Below are positions 1-7,434 of a DNA stretch of 64,000 bases, in pieces (within the stretch, counting starts at the first letter, position 1; every line of letters starts with the position of its first letter). A program made the translations under genes and the position numbers. The notes under the pieces were generated by a model, which saw nothing but the letters and a program-made list of their open reading frames with translations, did no database searches and had not been told where the DNA came from. The stretch spans positions 1,162,412 through 1,226,411 of the forward strand of contig JXCB02000001.1 in NCBI GenBank assembly GCA_000828075.3. The letters run 5' to 3'. Source of the stretch: Tolypothrix campylonemoides VB511288. GTDB lineage: Bacteria; Cyanobacteriota; Cyanobacteriia; Cyanobacteriales; Nostocaceae.

Positions 1-276
1 ACAATTGAGAACAATACACTACCGACACAAACAAGCGATACCACACCAACTACCCAATCAAGCAATTTAACAATTGAGAACAATACACTACCGACACAAA
101 CAAGCGATACCACACCAACTACCCAATCAAGCAACGTAACAATTGAGAACAATACACTACCGACACAAACAAGCGATACCACACCAGTTGCTCAATCAAG
201 CAACGTAACAATTGAGAACAATACACTACCGACACAAACAAGCGATACCACACCTGCTTCAGGGTTCACGTTCACA
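1..276 (+). repeat. Tandem 69-bp repeat, four copies, in frame
   Basis: Copies start at 1, 70, 139 and 208 with an exact period of 69 bp (23 codons). They differ at only a few positions, for example AATTTA versus AACGTA at the end of the unit. The near-identity at DNA level suggests recent expansion or homogenisation. Confidence 0.9.
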
Positions 277-603
277 CCAATGGCGGAATCGCCCAATTCA
301 ACAATTGATCACAACACAGTGATATCAATAAGCGAAACCACACCTACTTCAGTGTTCACGTTAATACCAGTGACGGAATCGCCCAACTCAACAATTGATC
401 ACAACATAGTACTGATATCAATAAGCGAAACCATACCTACTTCAGCGTTCACGCTCACACCAATCGCCCAACCAAGTAACTTAACAATTGAGAACAATAC
501 ACTAGCGACACCTACTTCAGCGTTGACAATCACACCAGTGACCCAACTCAGCAACGAAACAATTGATAACAATACAGAACCCAGAACGCAGAACACAGAA
601 TGA
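1..603 (+). CDS. C-terminal part of a Thr/Ser/Asn-rich repeat protein (5' end outside window)
   Basis: The frame is open from the first base to the TGA at 601-603, so this is the last 200 residues of a longer protein. Residues 1-92 are four near-identical 23-residue repeats beginning TIENNTL and containing TQTSDTTP. After them come longer, diverged units containing SPNSTIDHN, ETTPTS and FTLTP. The composition is Thr, Ser, Asn and Pro with almost no charge and no Cys, and N-x-T/S triplets recur in every repeat. No membrane segment or sorting signal is visible in this part. Such low-complexity Thr-rich repeats are typical of surface or secreted proteins, but that is inference; the N-terminal domains that would decide it are missing. 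An ATG at 280 lies inside the repeat frame and is not a credible gene start. Confidence 0.6.
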   Translation, partial: TIENNTLPTQTSDTTPTTQSSNLTIENNTLPTQTSDTTPTTQSSNVTIENNTLPTQTSDTTPVAQSSNVTIENNTLPTQTSDTTPASGFTFTPMAESPNSTIDHNTVISISETTPTSVFTLIPVTESPNSTIDHNIVLISISETIPTSAFTLTPIAQPSNLTIENNTLATPTSALTITPVTQLSNETIDNNTEPRTQNTE

Positions 604-674
604 CCTTTACGGACAAATCATGGACGTGAACTTGTAGGGTACGTTAATGGAGTGTAACGCAGCGTCTTATAAAG

Positions 675-767
675 ACTAGTGGTTCGCCACATTAATTCTG
701 ATGGGTTACAAGATCCCCGACTTCTTAAAGAAGTCGGGGATCTCACCCCTACGACAAAACCACTAGT
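675..767. repeat. Nested palindromic dispersed repeat
   Basis: An inner palindrome has 16-bp arms, 711-726 and 728-743, around one base, with core CCCCGACTT. Outer arms ACTAGTGGTT (675-684) and AACCACTAGT (758-767) enclose it. About 62 bp (694-756) recur at 10494-10555, and a shorter relative lies at 55835-55865. It follows the repeat-protein gene and could also act as a terminator-like hairpin. Confidence 0.75.
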
Positions 768-822
768 ACAGGATGGCATTGGTGTGATAGCGATCGCGCT
801 AACGCACCCTACAAGCTTTTGC

Positions 823-1728
823 TCACAATCCCAATTTTTCCAAAACTGGTTTGGTGGAAACGATGTGCCGTTCTAGACCGAGTTCTTTCGGACTCACCCC
901 AACTGCTAAAGCAATCAACTGGGGTAAATGCAGCACTGGTAAACCTAATTTCTGTCCAATGACCTTTTCCACTTCTGGTTGACGCGAATCTAAGTTAAGG
1001 TGGCACAAAGGACAAGGTGTAACCATACAATCAGCACCAGCTTCTAGGGCTTCTTGAATATGTACCCCTGCCATTTTAAAAGATTGGGTTGTGGCGTAGC
1101 TAGAAAGTGGCCATCCACAACATTGCGTACGACCTCTGTAATAAATAGGTTCTGCGCCTAATGTGCGAAACACATTTTCCATCGCTTGGGGTTGGAACGG
1201 GTCATCATAAGGCATAGACTTTTGAGCACGTAGGAGATAGCAGCCATAAAAAGCTGCACATTTTAATCCCGCTAACTTGCGGGTAACACGTTTTTGAATT
1301 TCCTCTAAACCATAGTCTGTAACTAGGGCATAAAGCAGATGTTTGACTTGCGTCGTTCCGCGATAAGGTAAACAACCTTCTTTTTGTAGCAAGCCATTCA
1401 CCTGTTCAACGTATCCTGGATTTGTTTTTTGGCATTCTTTTAAGCTTTCATCAACATGACCAATCACACCCTGACAAGTGCTGCAATGGGTAAGCAGTGG
1501 TAAATTTAACTCTTCTGCTAAAGTAATATTGCGGGCATTAACCGTATCTTCCAACAGTTGGGAATCTTCCTTATAAGTGCCGGAACCACAGCAAGCAGCT
1601 TTTTTGAGTTCAACCAGTTCAATGTCTAAAGCTTGACTGAGGGCAACAGTTGATTGATGAAGCTCGCGGCAAGCTCCTTGGGCAACACAACCTGGGAAGT
1701 ATGCGTATTTTAATGTATGGGTTAGCAT
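823..1728 (-). CDS. HdrB-like CCG-domain iron-sulfur protein
   Basis: This 301-residue protein has the two cysteine-rich CCG modules of heterodisulfide reductase subunit B and related succinate dehydrogenase or glycolate oxidase subunits. Module one has C14, C46-C47 (ACCGSG) and C82-x2-C85; module two has C157/C163, C203-C204 (CCGWPLS) and C239-x2-C242. CCG modules bind an unusual 4Fe-4S cluster and take part in electron transfer. Cyanobacteria carry such proteins as presumed partners of a flavoprotein dehydrogenase, but no partner gene is adjacent. I chose the ATG giving MLTHTLKYAYFPGC; an in-frame ATG 12 codons upstream gives a poorly conserved-looking extension. Family assignment is firm; the substrate is not known. 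Confidence 0.8.
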   Translation of the reverse strand: MLTHTLKYAYFPGCVAQGACRELHQSTVALSQALDIELVELKKAACCGSGTYKEDSQLLEDTVNARNITLAEELNLPLLTHCSTCQGVIGHVDESLKECQKTNPGYVEQVNGLLQKEGCLPYRGTTQVKHLLYALVTDYGLEEIQKRVTRKLAGLKCAAFYGCYLLRAQKSMPYDDPFQPQAMENVFRTLGAEPIYYRGRTQCCGWPLSSYATTQSFKMAGVHIQEALEAGADCMVTPCPLCHLNLDSRQPEVEKVIGQKLGLPVLHLPQLIALAVGVSPKELGLERHIVSTKPVLEKLGL

Positions 1729-2061
1729 AGTATTTTGGTTAGTCAATAACTGTTTTATCATCACTATTTAATGTTGGTAGCAAAGCTATCGATTTTCAAA
1801 ATGCACCACAAAAATTTAATAAAAGTTGTAAAAGATCATTTTTTACACAGTGTAAGCGATCGCGTAGCACGTTCTACTCAAAGAACCGCTCTTGAAGCAG
1901 TTGTTCTATCGAAATTTACAAATGGAACGGAATAGAGATTTTCAATAAAGAAAATCCAAGACCAGTGTACGGATGATCGCGCTTTCCGTTAAGATCAATA
2001 TGCTCAAAAACATATCCCCCATAAACAGCGGATTATACCAACTTGTTGAGGACTTTTATTT
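1729..2061. other. Intergenic region between divergent HdrB-like gene and acpP
   Basis: Both flanking genes start here, so their promoters must lie within. It holds one GCGATCGC-type octamer near 1857. No confident promoter, operator or hairpin was identified. Confidence 0.4.
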
Positions 2062-2313
2062 ATGAGCCAATCGGAAATTTTTGACAAGGTCAAGAAAATT
2101 GTTGCCGATCAACTTAGCGTTGATGCCGAGACGGTGACACCACAATCGAATTTTGCTAATGATTTAGGGGCTGACTCCTTGGATACGGTTGAATTGGTCA
2201 TGGCTTTGGAAGAAGAGTTTGACATTGAAATTCCTGATGAAGCTGCCGAAAAAATTACAACAGTTCAAGAGGCAGTTGACTATATTAACAATAAAGTTGC
2301 CGCATCCGCCTAA
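2062..2313 (+). CDS. acpP: Acyl carrier protein
   Basis: This 83-residue acidic protein carries growing acyl chains in fatty-acid synthesis. The phosphopantetheine attachment motif [18 protein letters not shown] is intact, with the modified serine at residue 39, followed by the conserved recognition helix. Length and sequence are typical of bacterial AcpP. fabF follows 226 bp downstream on the same strand, and tkt after that, an order known from other filamentous cyanobacteria. The gap to fabF contains copies of common cyanobacterial short repeats (GTGCTGAGTAG-type), so cotranscription is possible but not shown. Confidence 0.97.
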   Translation: MSQSEIFDKVKKIVADQLSVDAETVTPQSNFANDLGADSLDTVELVMALEEEFDIEIPDEAAEKITTVQEAVDYINNKVAASA

Positions 2314-2539
2314 AAAAGTGCTGAGTGCTGAGTAGCGAAAAGCCAGCGCTGTACAGAGGTGTGTTTGATTGTAGACGCAACAGCCGCTTACCGTAAGGGT
2401 AGCGACTGGCGTTACCTTCTTTGTAAAGAAAAATCACTCGGAACACATTGCTTGGAACTCGAAACTTTACTCAGGACTCAGCATTCATGACTCAGAACTA
2501 TTTTGTTCTTCCTGCATCAAGAGCCACTTAACTATTGTC

Positions 2540-3790
2540 ATGACTGATTTTATACGTAAACGCGTTGTTGTCACTGGTGTTGGCGCGATTACACCGATTG
2601 GTAATACACCAGCCCAATATTGGGAAGGATTGATAAGCGGGCGCAATGGCATTGGTGAAATCACCTTGTTCGATGCGTCTCGTCATGATTGTCGCATTGC
2701 TGGTGAGGTAAAAAACTTCGATCCGCATGAGTACATGGATCGCAAAGAAGCAAAGCGCATGGATCGCTTTGCTCAATTTGGCGTTTCTGCGGCAAAACAA
2801 GCTCTCGGCGACGCGCAGTTAGTCATCAATGACCTGAACGCAGAACAAATTGGTATCATTATTGGTTCTGGCGTTGGCGGCATTAAGGTGCTCGAAGACC
2901 AGCAAACAATCTACTTGAACCGTGGTCCCGACCGCTGCAGTCCCTTCATGATACCGATGATGATAGCCAATATGGCAGCAGGATTGACAGCAATTCACAC
3001 TGGTGCTCGAGGACCAAATTCCTGCTCAGTCACTGCTTGTGCCGCTGGCTCAAACGCCATAGGGGATGCTTTTCGCCTGGTTCAAGGGGGATATGCCCAA
3101 GCAATGATTTGTGGCGGGTGTGAAGCGGCAATTACACCCTTGTCCATAGCCGGATTTGCATCAGCTAGGACACTTTCGCTTCGTAATGATGATCCGGCTC
3201 ATGCCAGCCGCCCATTTGACAAAGACCGCGACGGATTTGTCATGGGAGAAGGTGCGGGCATCTTAATTTTAGAAGAGCTACAGCACGCCCTCAGTCGCAA
3301 AGCCAGAATTTATGCAGAAATTGTTGGCTATGGCATGACTTGCGACGCTTACCATATGACCTCTCCAGTACCCGGAGGCGAAGGCGCCGCAAGAGCCATC
3401 CAACTGGCACTCAAAGATGCAGGACTAACGCCAGAACAGGTAAGCTATGTCAATGCTCATGGCACCAGTACGCCAGTGAATGATCCGACGGAAACGGCTG
3501 CAATTAAAAGAGCTTTGGGCGATCGCGCCTCAATAATACCAATTAGCTCCACTAAATCAATGACAGGTCATCTATTAGGCGGGTCTGGTGGAATTGAAGC
3601 GGTAGCAACAGTACTGGCGATCGCCAATGACCAGATTCCACCGACAATTAATCTGGAAAACCCCGACCCCAATTGTGACTTGGATTATGTTCCCAACATC
3701 AGCCGGAAAGCAAATGTTGAGGTTGCCCTATCCAATTCTTTTGGTTTTGGTGGTCATAATGTAACACTAGCTTTTAAGAAGTACGTCTAA
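2540..3790 (+). CDS. fabF: Beta-ketoacyl-ACP synthase II
   Basis: This 416-residue condensing enzyme elongates acyl-ACP with malonyl-ACP. The thiolase-fold triad is complete: Cys167 in TACAAGS, His307 in HGTSTPVND and His344 in GHLLGGSGG. The C-terminal NSFGFGGHN signature is present. The start at 2540 gives the usual N-terminus ending in VVVTGVGAITPIG. It lies downstream of acpP on the same strand, consistent with a fatty-acid synthesis cluster. FabF rather than FabB is inferred from overall length and the RVVVTG...ITPIGN start; the two families are close. Confidence 0.95.
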   Translation: MTDFIRKRVVVTGVGAITPIGNTPAQYWEGLISGRNGIGEITLFDASRHDCRIAGEVKNFDPHEYMDRKEAKRMDRFAQFGVSAAKQALGDAQLVINDLNAEQIGIIIGSGVGGIKVLEDQQTIYLNRGPDRCSPFMIPMMIANMAAGLTAIHTGARGPNSCSVTACAAGSNAIGDAFRLVQGGYAQAMICGGCEAAITPLSIAGFASARTLSLRNDDPAHASRPFDKDRDGFVMGEGAGILILEELQHALSRKARIYAEIVGYGMTCDAYHMTSPVPGGEGAARAIQLALKDAGLTPEQVSYVNAHGTSTPVNDPTETAAIKRALGDRASIIPISSTKSMTGHLLGGSGGIEAVATVLAIANDQIPPTINLENPDPNCDLDYVPNISRKANVEVALSNSFGFGGHNVTLAFKKYV

Positions 3791-4268
3791 AGTTGGAAAT
3801 TTAAAATGCGTGTATCTAACTTCAGGCGTAGTTAAGAACCTTGTGAAGAGCGGGTGTAGGGCTGTTCGCTTGATAATTAAGTTCATTCAATACCGATAAC
3901 AAGGGGATTCCCTCATAAAATTAATCCAAAATCCATAACAAAAATCCCAAAATATGCCGCTTGTCCGGCAACAAGTACCAATGGGATGATGAGGATACTG
4001 CATTGGGGATCTCAAGCAACACGGCAATCAGCGAATGACAATTTTAATTGGCAAAACCCGCCACTCAGCAGTTCGGTAGGAAGGAAGCGAGTTTTCCGTT
4101 GAGGAACCACCGGAAACTCGCACTCGTAATCCACAGCCGGACAGTTTCTACAGAGAAACCCTTTTTGGAACTGTCCTCAAGAACCATTAAGGGCGCAGTG
4201 TCTTCGCTTTTTGCCTCCCCTGTAGTGATAACAGAGTGCTAACCCGTCGTAAAGAACAATTTCTTATT
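3791..4268. other. Intergenic region upstream of tkt
   Basis: 478 bp without a supported gene. A 64-codon frame at 4048-4242 has no recognisable features and is treated as chance. The region should hold the tkt promoter, but no element was identified. Confidence 0.4.
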
Positions 4269-6281
4269 ATGGCTGTTGCAACCCAAACCCTCGAAGAAGT
4301 TTGTATTAACTCGATCCGCTTTCTGGCAATTGATGCCGTAGAAAAGGCAAAGTCTGGTCACCCAGGGCTGCCTATGGGCGCAGCGCCAATGGCTTTTGTG
4401 CTATGGGATCGCTTTATGCGGTATAATCCCAAAAATCCCACGTGGTTCAACCGCGATCGCTTTGTGCTGTCCGCCGGTCACGGTTCTATGTTGCAGTATG
4501 CCCTGCTGTACCTGACAGGCTTCGACAGCGTCAGCATTGAAGATATTAAGCAATTCCGTCAGTGGGAATCGAGAACCCCCGGACACCCCGAAAATTTCAT
4601 GACCGCTGGCGTGGAAGTAACCACCGGACCTCTGGGACAAGGAATTGCGAATGGAGTCGGTTTGGCGATCGCCGAAGCACACCTTGCTGCAAAGTTCAAC
4701 AAACCCGATGCCAAAATTGTTGACCATTATACCTACGTAATTTTAGGTGATGGCTGCAACATGGAAGGCGTTTCTGGTGAAGCTTGTTCTTACGCGGGAC
4801 ACCTGGGATTAGGCAAACTCATCGCTCTGTACGACGACAACCACATCTCCATCGATGGTTCTACAGACATAGCATTCACCGAAGATGTTTCCAAGCGCTT
4901 TGAAGCTTACGGTTGGCACGTACTACACGTTCAAGATGGCAATACCGATTTAGAAGGAATTGCCAAAGCAATTGAAGAAGCAAAATCCGTCACCGATAAG
5001 CCTTCTTTTATTAAGGTCACAACCACCATTGGTTACGGTTCGCCCAATAAAGCAAACACTGCTGGTGTTCACGGTGCAGCTTTGGGTGCAGACGAAGTCA
5101 AACTCACCCGGGAAAACTTGGGTTGGGAACACGAGCCTTTTGTCGTTCCAGAAGATGCTCTTAAGCACTGGCGCAAAGCAATTGAGCGTGGCGCAGACTA
5201 CGAAGCTGAATGGAACAAAACCTATGACACCTACAAAGGCAAGTATGCCGAAGAGGCTGCTGAGTTTGAACGCTACATTAGCGGCAAACTCCCCGATGGT
5301 TGGGATAAAGTACTACCCACCTACACTCCCGAAGACAAAGCAGTCGCCACCCGCAAACACTCGGAAACCTGCCTGAACAAACTGGCACCGGTTTTACCTG
5401 AACTCATTGGTGGTTCTGCTGACTTGACCCACTCCAACCTGACTGAGATTAAGGGCTTCGGCGACTTTCAGAAAGGACAATACCAAAACCGTAACATCCA
5501 CTTTGGTGTGCGGGAACACGGTATGGGCGCAATCTGTAACGGCATATCGCTGCATCGTTCTGGATTAATTCCCTACGGCGCTACCTTCCTAATCTTCACA
5601 GACTATATGCGTGCTGCCATCCGCTTATCCGCCCTGTCCCACGGTGGCGTGATTTGGGTGATGACTCACGACTCGATTGGACAAGGTGAAGATGGTCCCA
5701 CGCACCAACCGATTGAAACTTTGGCTTCCCTGCGAGCCATTCCTCAGTTAACGGTGATTCGCCCCGCAGACGGAAATGAAACTTCTGGCGCTTATAAAGT
5801 GGCGATTGAAAAGGCGAAGCAACACGCTCCCACCCTGTTGGCGTTCACCCGTCAAAATGTCCCCAACTTGGCAGGTACATCAATTGAGGGCGTGACTAAG
5901 GGTGGATACACGGTGGTTGACAGCGAGGGTACCCCGGAACTGATTCTAATTGGTACTGGTTCCGAATTGAGCCTCTGCGTAACCGCAGCGGAGAAACTCA
6001 CCAGCGAAGGCAAGAAAGTCCGTGTTGTCTCGCTACCCTCATGGGAACTGTTTGAAGCACAAGATGCGGCTTATAAAGAATCTATTCTGCCTAAAGCCGT
6101 CACCAAGCGTTTGTCTGTAGAAGCTGGTTCTAGTTTGGGCTGGCACAAGTACGTCGGTACTGAAGGCGATACTGTTAGCATCGATCGCTTTGGTGCTTCA
6201 GCTCCAGGCGGTGTCTGTCTGGAGAAGTTTGGCTTCAGTGTTGATAATGTGTTAGCTAAAGCGAAACAATTGTTGGGTTAA
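4269..6281 (+). CDS. tkt: Transketolase
   Basis: This 670-residue thiamine-diphosphate enzyme transfers two-carbon units between sugar phosphates in the Calvin cycle and pentose phosphate pathway. The N-terminus ([22 protein letters not shown]) binds substrate, the ThDP/metal motif [13 protein letters not shown] sits near residue 160, and the pyrimidine-domain motif with FGVREHGMG is near residue 420. Length matches the family. I chose the ATG giving [10 protein letters not shown]; an upstream in-frame ATG would add 11 atypical residues. A strong intrinsic terminator follows at once, so this is the end of the acpP-fabF-tkt cluster. Confidence 0.97.
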   Translation: MAVATQTLEEVCINSIRFLAIDAVEKAKSGHPGLPMGAAPMAFVLWDRFMRYNPKNPTWFNRDRFVLSAGHGSMLQYALLYLTGFDSVSIEDIKQFRQWESRTPGHPENFMTAGVEVTTGPLGQGIANGVGLAIAEAHLAAKFNKPDAKIVDHYTYVILGDGCNMEGVSGEACSYAGHLGLGKLIALYDDNHISIDGSTDIAFTEDVSKRFEAYGWHVLHVQDGNTDLEGIAKAIEEAKSVTDKPSFIKVTTTIGYGSPNKANTAGVHGAALGADEVKLTRENLGWEHEPFVVPEDALKHWRKAIERGADYEAEWNKTYDTYKGKYAEEAAEFERYISGKLPDGWDKVLPTYTPEDKAVATRKHSETCLNKLAPVLPELIGGSADLTHSNLTEIKGFGDFQKGQYQNRNIHFGVREHGMGAICNGISLHRSGLIPYGATFLIFTDYMRAAIRLSALSHGGVIWVMTHDSIGQGEDGPTHQPIETLASLRAIPQLTVIRPADGNETSGAYKVAIEKAKQHAPTLLAFTRQNVPNLAGTSIEGVTKGGYTVVDSEGTPELILIGTGSELSLCVTAAEKLTSEGKKVRVVSLPSWELFEAQDAAYKESILPKAVTKRLSVEAGSSLGWHKYVGTEGDTVSIDRFGASAPGGVCLEKFGFSVDNVLAKAKQLLG

Positions 6282-6311
6282 TTAGCAACAAACTATTCTC
6301 TTTCTTTTCAA

Positions 6312-6339
6312 GGTGGGCAATAAAGCCCACTTTTTTTTT
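6312..6339 (+). terminator. Rho-independent terminator of tkt
   Basis: Stem GTGGGC (6313-6318) pairs with GCCCAC (6325-6330), loop AATAAA, followed by nine T. It lies 31 bp after the tkt stop codon. Confidence 0.85.
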
Positions 6340-6472
6340 GTTTAAGGAACCGCGTAGATGCCCAGAGGGTGGCTTCCTGTAGACCCGAAGGTAGGCGAGG
6401 CGTGAAAACACAAACAAAGAAAAAAAGTTGTTAGAGTTAATTAATGTAGGATGGAAAAAATAGGAGGATATT

Positions 6473-6766
6473 ATGGACGATATTTCTAGTTATAAACATG
6501 AACTTATTAACCGGATATCACCAATAGTAGACAAGTTGTTTCAAACTAACAGTTTATATCAGGTAAAGTTAGACAAAGATGAGATGCTTGAAATGTTAGT
6601 CAGCCTTTTTGGAAAGTTTTCACCGGAAGAAATGAGGGCTATTACCGATAAAGAGTTAACAAAACGAATTGATAGTATTCTCGTGCTAGAGGCTGTTTCA
6701 GGAACACTTAATGATTTGACACCGGAGGAAATCGAAATTTTTGATGCAGCGGTAGAAGGGAGATAG
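6473..6766 (+). CDS. Small acidic protein of unknown function
   Basis: 97 residues, with a strong Shine-Dalgarno AGGAGG five bases before the ATG, so it is probably translated. The sequence is helical and acidic, with FGKFSPEEMRAI and a C-terminal LTPEEIEIFDAAVEGR. It contains no catalytic or membrane motif that I recognise. Its size and helical nature resemble toxin-antitoxin antitoxins, but no toxin-like gene follows, so this remains only an impression. The next gene is convergent (acetyltransferase). Confidence 0.65.
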   Translation: MDDISSYKHELINRISPIVDKLFQTNSLYQVKLDKDEMLEMLVSLFGKFSPEEMRAITDKELTKRIDSILVLEAVSGTLNDLTPEEIEIFDAAVEGR

Positions 6767-6882
6767 GTAGGGTGGCTTATCTCCTTTGATCGCAAGGGTT
6801 GTCATGTTGGAGAAGGATGCTGCTGCCTCGTTTGAAAATCCCATATTCCGCACAGATAAATTTGCGGCTACATCCCCACCGG

Positions 6883-7422
6883 CTACTCAAGGTGCATCAT
6901 CTTGTTAGACCAATCTTGCTTTTTGAGAGTATATAAATTACATATCTCATTATGGTAGGTTATCTTCCCTGAATAAATCATGCCTATTTTTATAAGAAGC
7001 TTTGATGAGGCAACATTTAACGGATCAACCAAGCCGATTAATTCTGGTAATGCCAATTTTTCAAATGCATATCGAACGCATTCCTTAAGAATCTCAGTTC
7101 CATAGCCCAGTCCCCAATATTGCGGAAGAAGGGAAATCGCTAAATCATTTCTACCTAGGTCTTTTAGATATAATGGACCAGTGTTTCCAATAACATCACC
7201 AGAAGCCTTTAAGACAACAGCGTATCGACCATATCGATGTTTTGAATAATCGGCAATTGTTCTCGAAATGAGGAATTCCTCTGCTTGTCTTTTGTCTCTC
7301 AGCGGTTCTCCAATAAATTTCATTATGAGTGGATCTGATCTCAGGAAATAATAAGTGGAGATATCGCTTGGAGTCCATTTACGAACCATGGTTCTATTAG
7401 TTTCAAATAATATAGTATTCAT
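6883..7422 (-). CDS. GNAT family N-acetyltransferase (RimJ/RimL-like)
   Basis: The 179-residue protein has the full GNAT fold. An N-terminal TNRTMVRKWTPSD strand leads to the YAVVLKASGDVIGNTG core, followed by the acetyl-CoA-binding motif A around PQYWGLGYGTEILKE (residues about 99-113) and the typical LPELIGLVDPLNVASSKLLIKIGM segment. RimJ/RimL relatives acetylate ribosomal protein N-termini or small molecules; the substrate here cannot be told. It ends 12 bp from the start codon side of the chemoreceptor gene upstream on the same strand, so the two may be cotranscribed. Confidence 0.85.
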   Translation of the reverse strand: MNTILFETNRTMVRKWTPSDISTYYFLRSDPLIMKFIGEPLRDKRQAEEFLISRTIADYSKHRYGRYAVVLKASGDVIGNTGPLYLKDLGRNDLAISLLPQYWGLGYGTEILKECVRYAFEKLALPELIGLVDPLNVASSKLLIKIGMIYSGKITYHNEICNLYTLKKQDWSNKMMHLE

Positions 7423-7434
7423 TATTAATTAGTG

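Noticed and set aside
1-276. CRISPR array or centromere-like iterons
   Set aside because: The 69-bp units are contiguous, in frame and translated as regular 23-residue repeats.
4048-4242. 64-codon frame upstream of tkt
   Set aside because: No ribosome site, no recognisable motif and composition like non-coding DNA.
6804-6908. 34-codon frame after the small acidic protein (MLEKDAAASFENP...)
   Set aside because: Too short, no ribosome site of its own, no partner-toxin motif; could be a remnant but cannot be supported.
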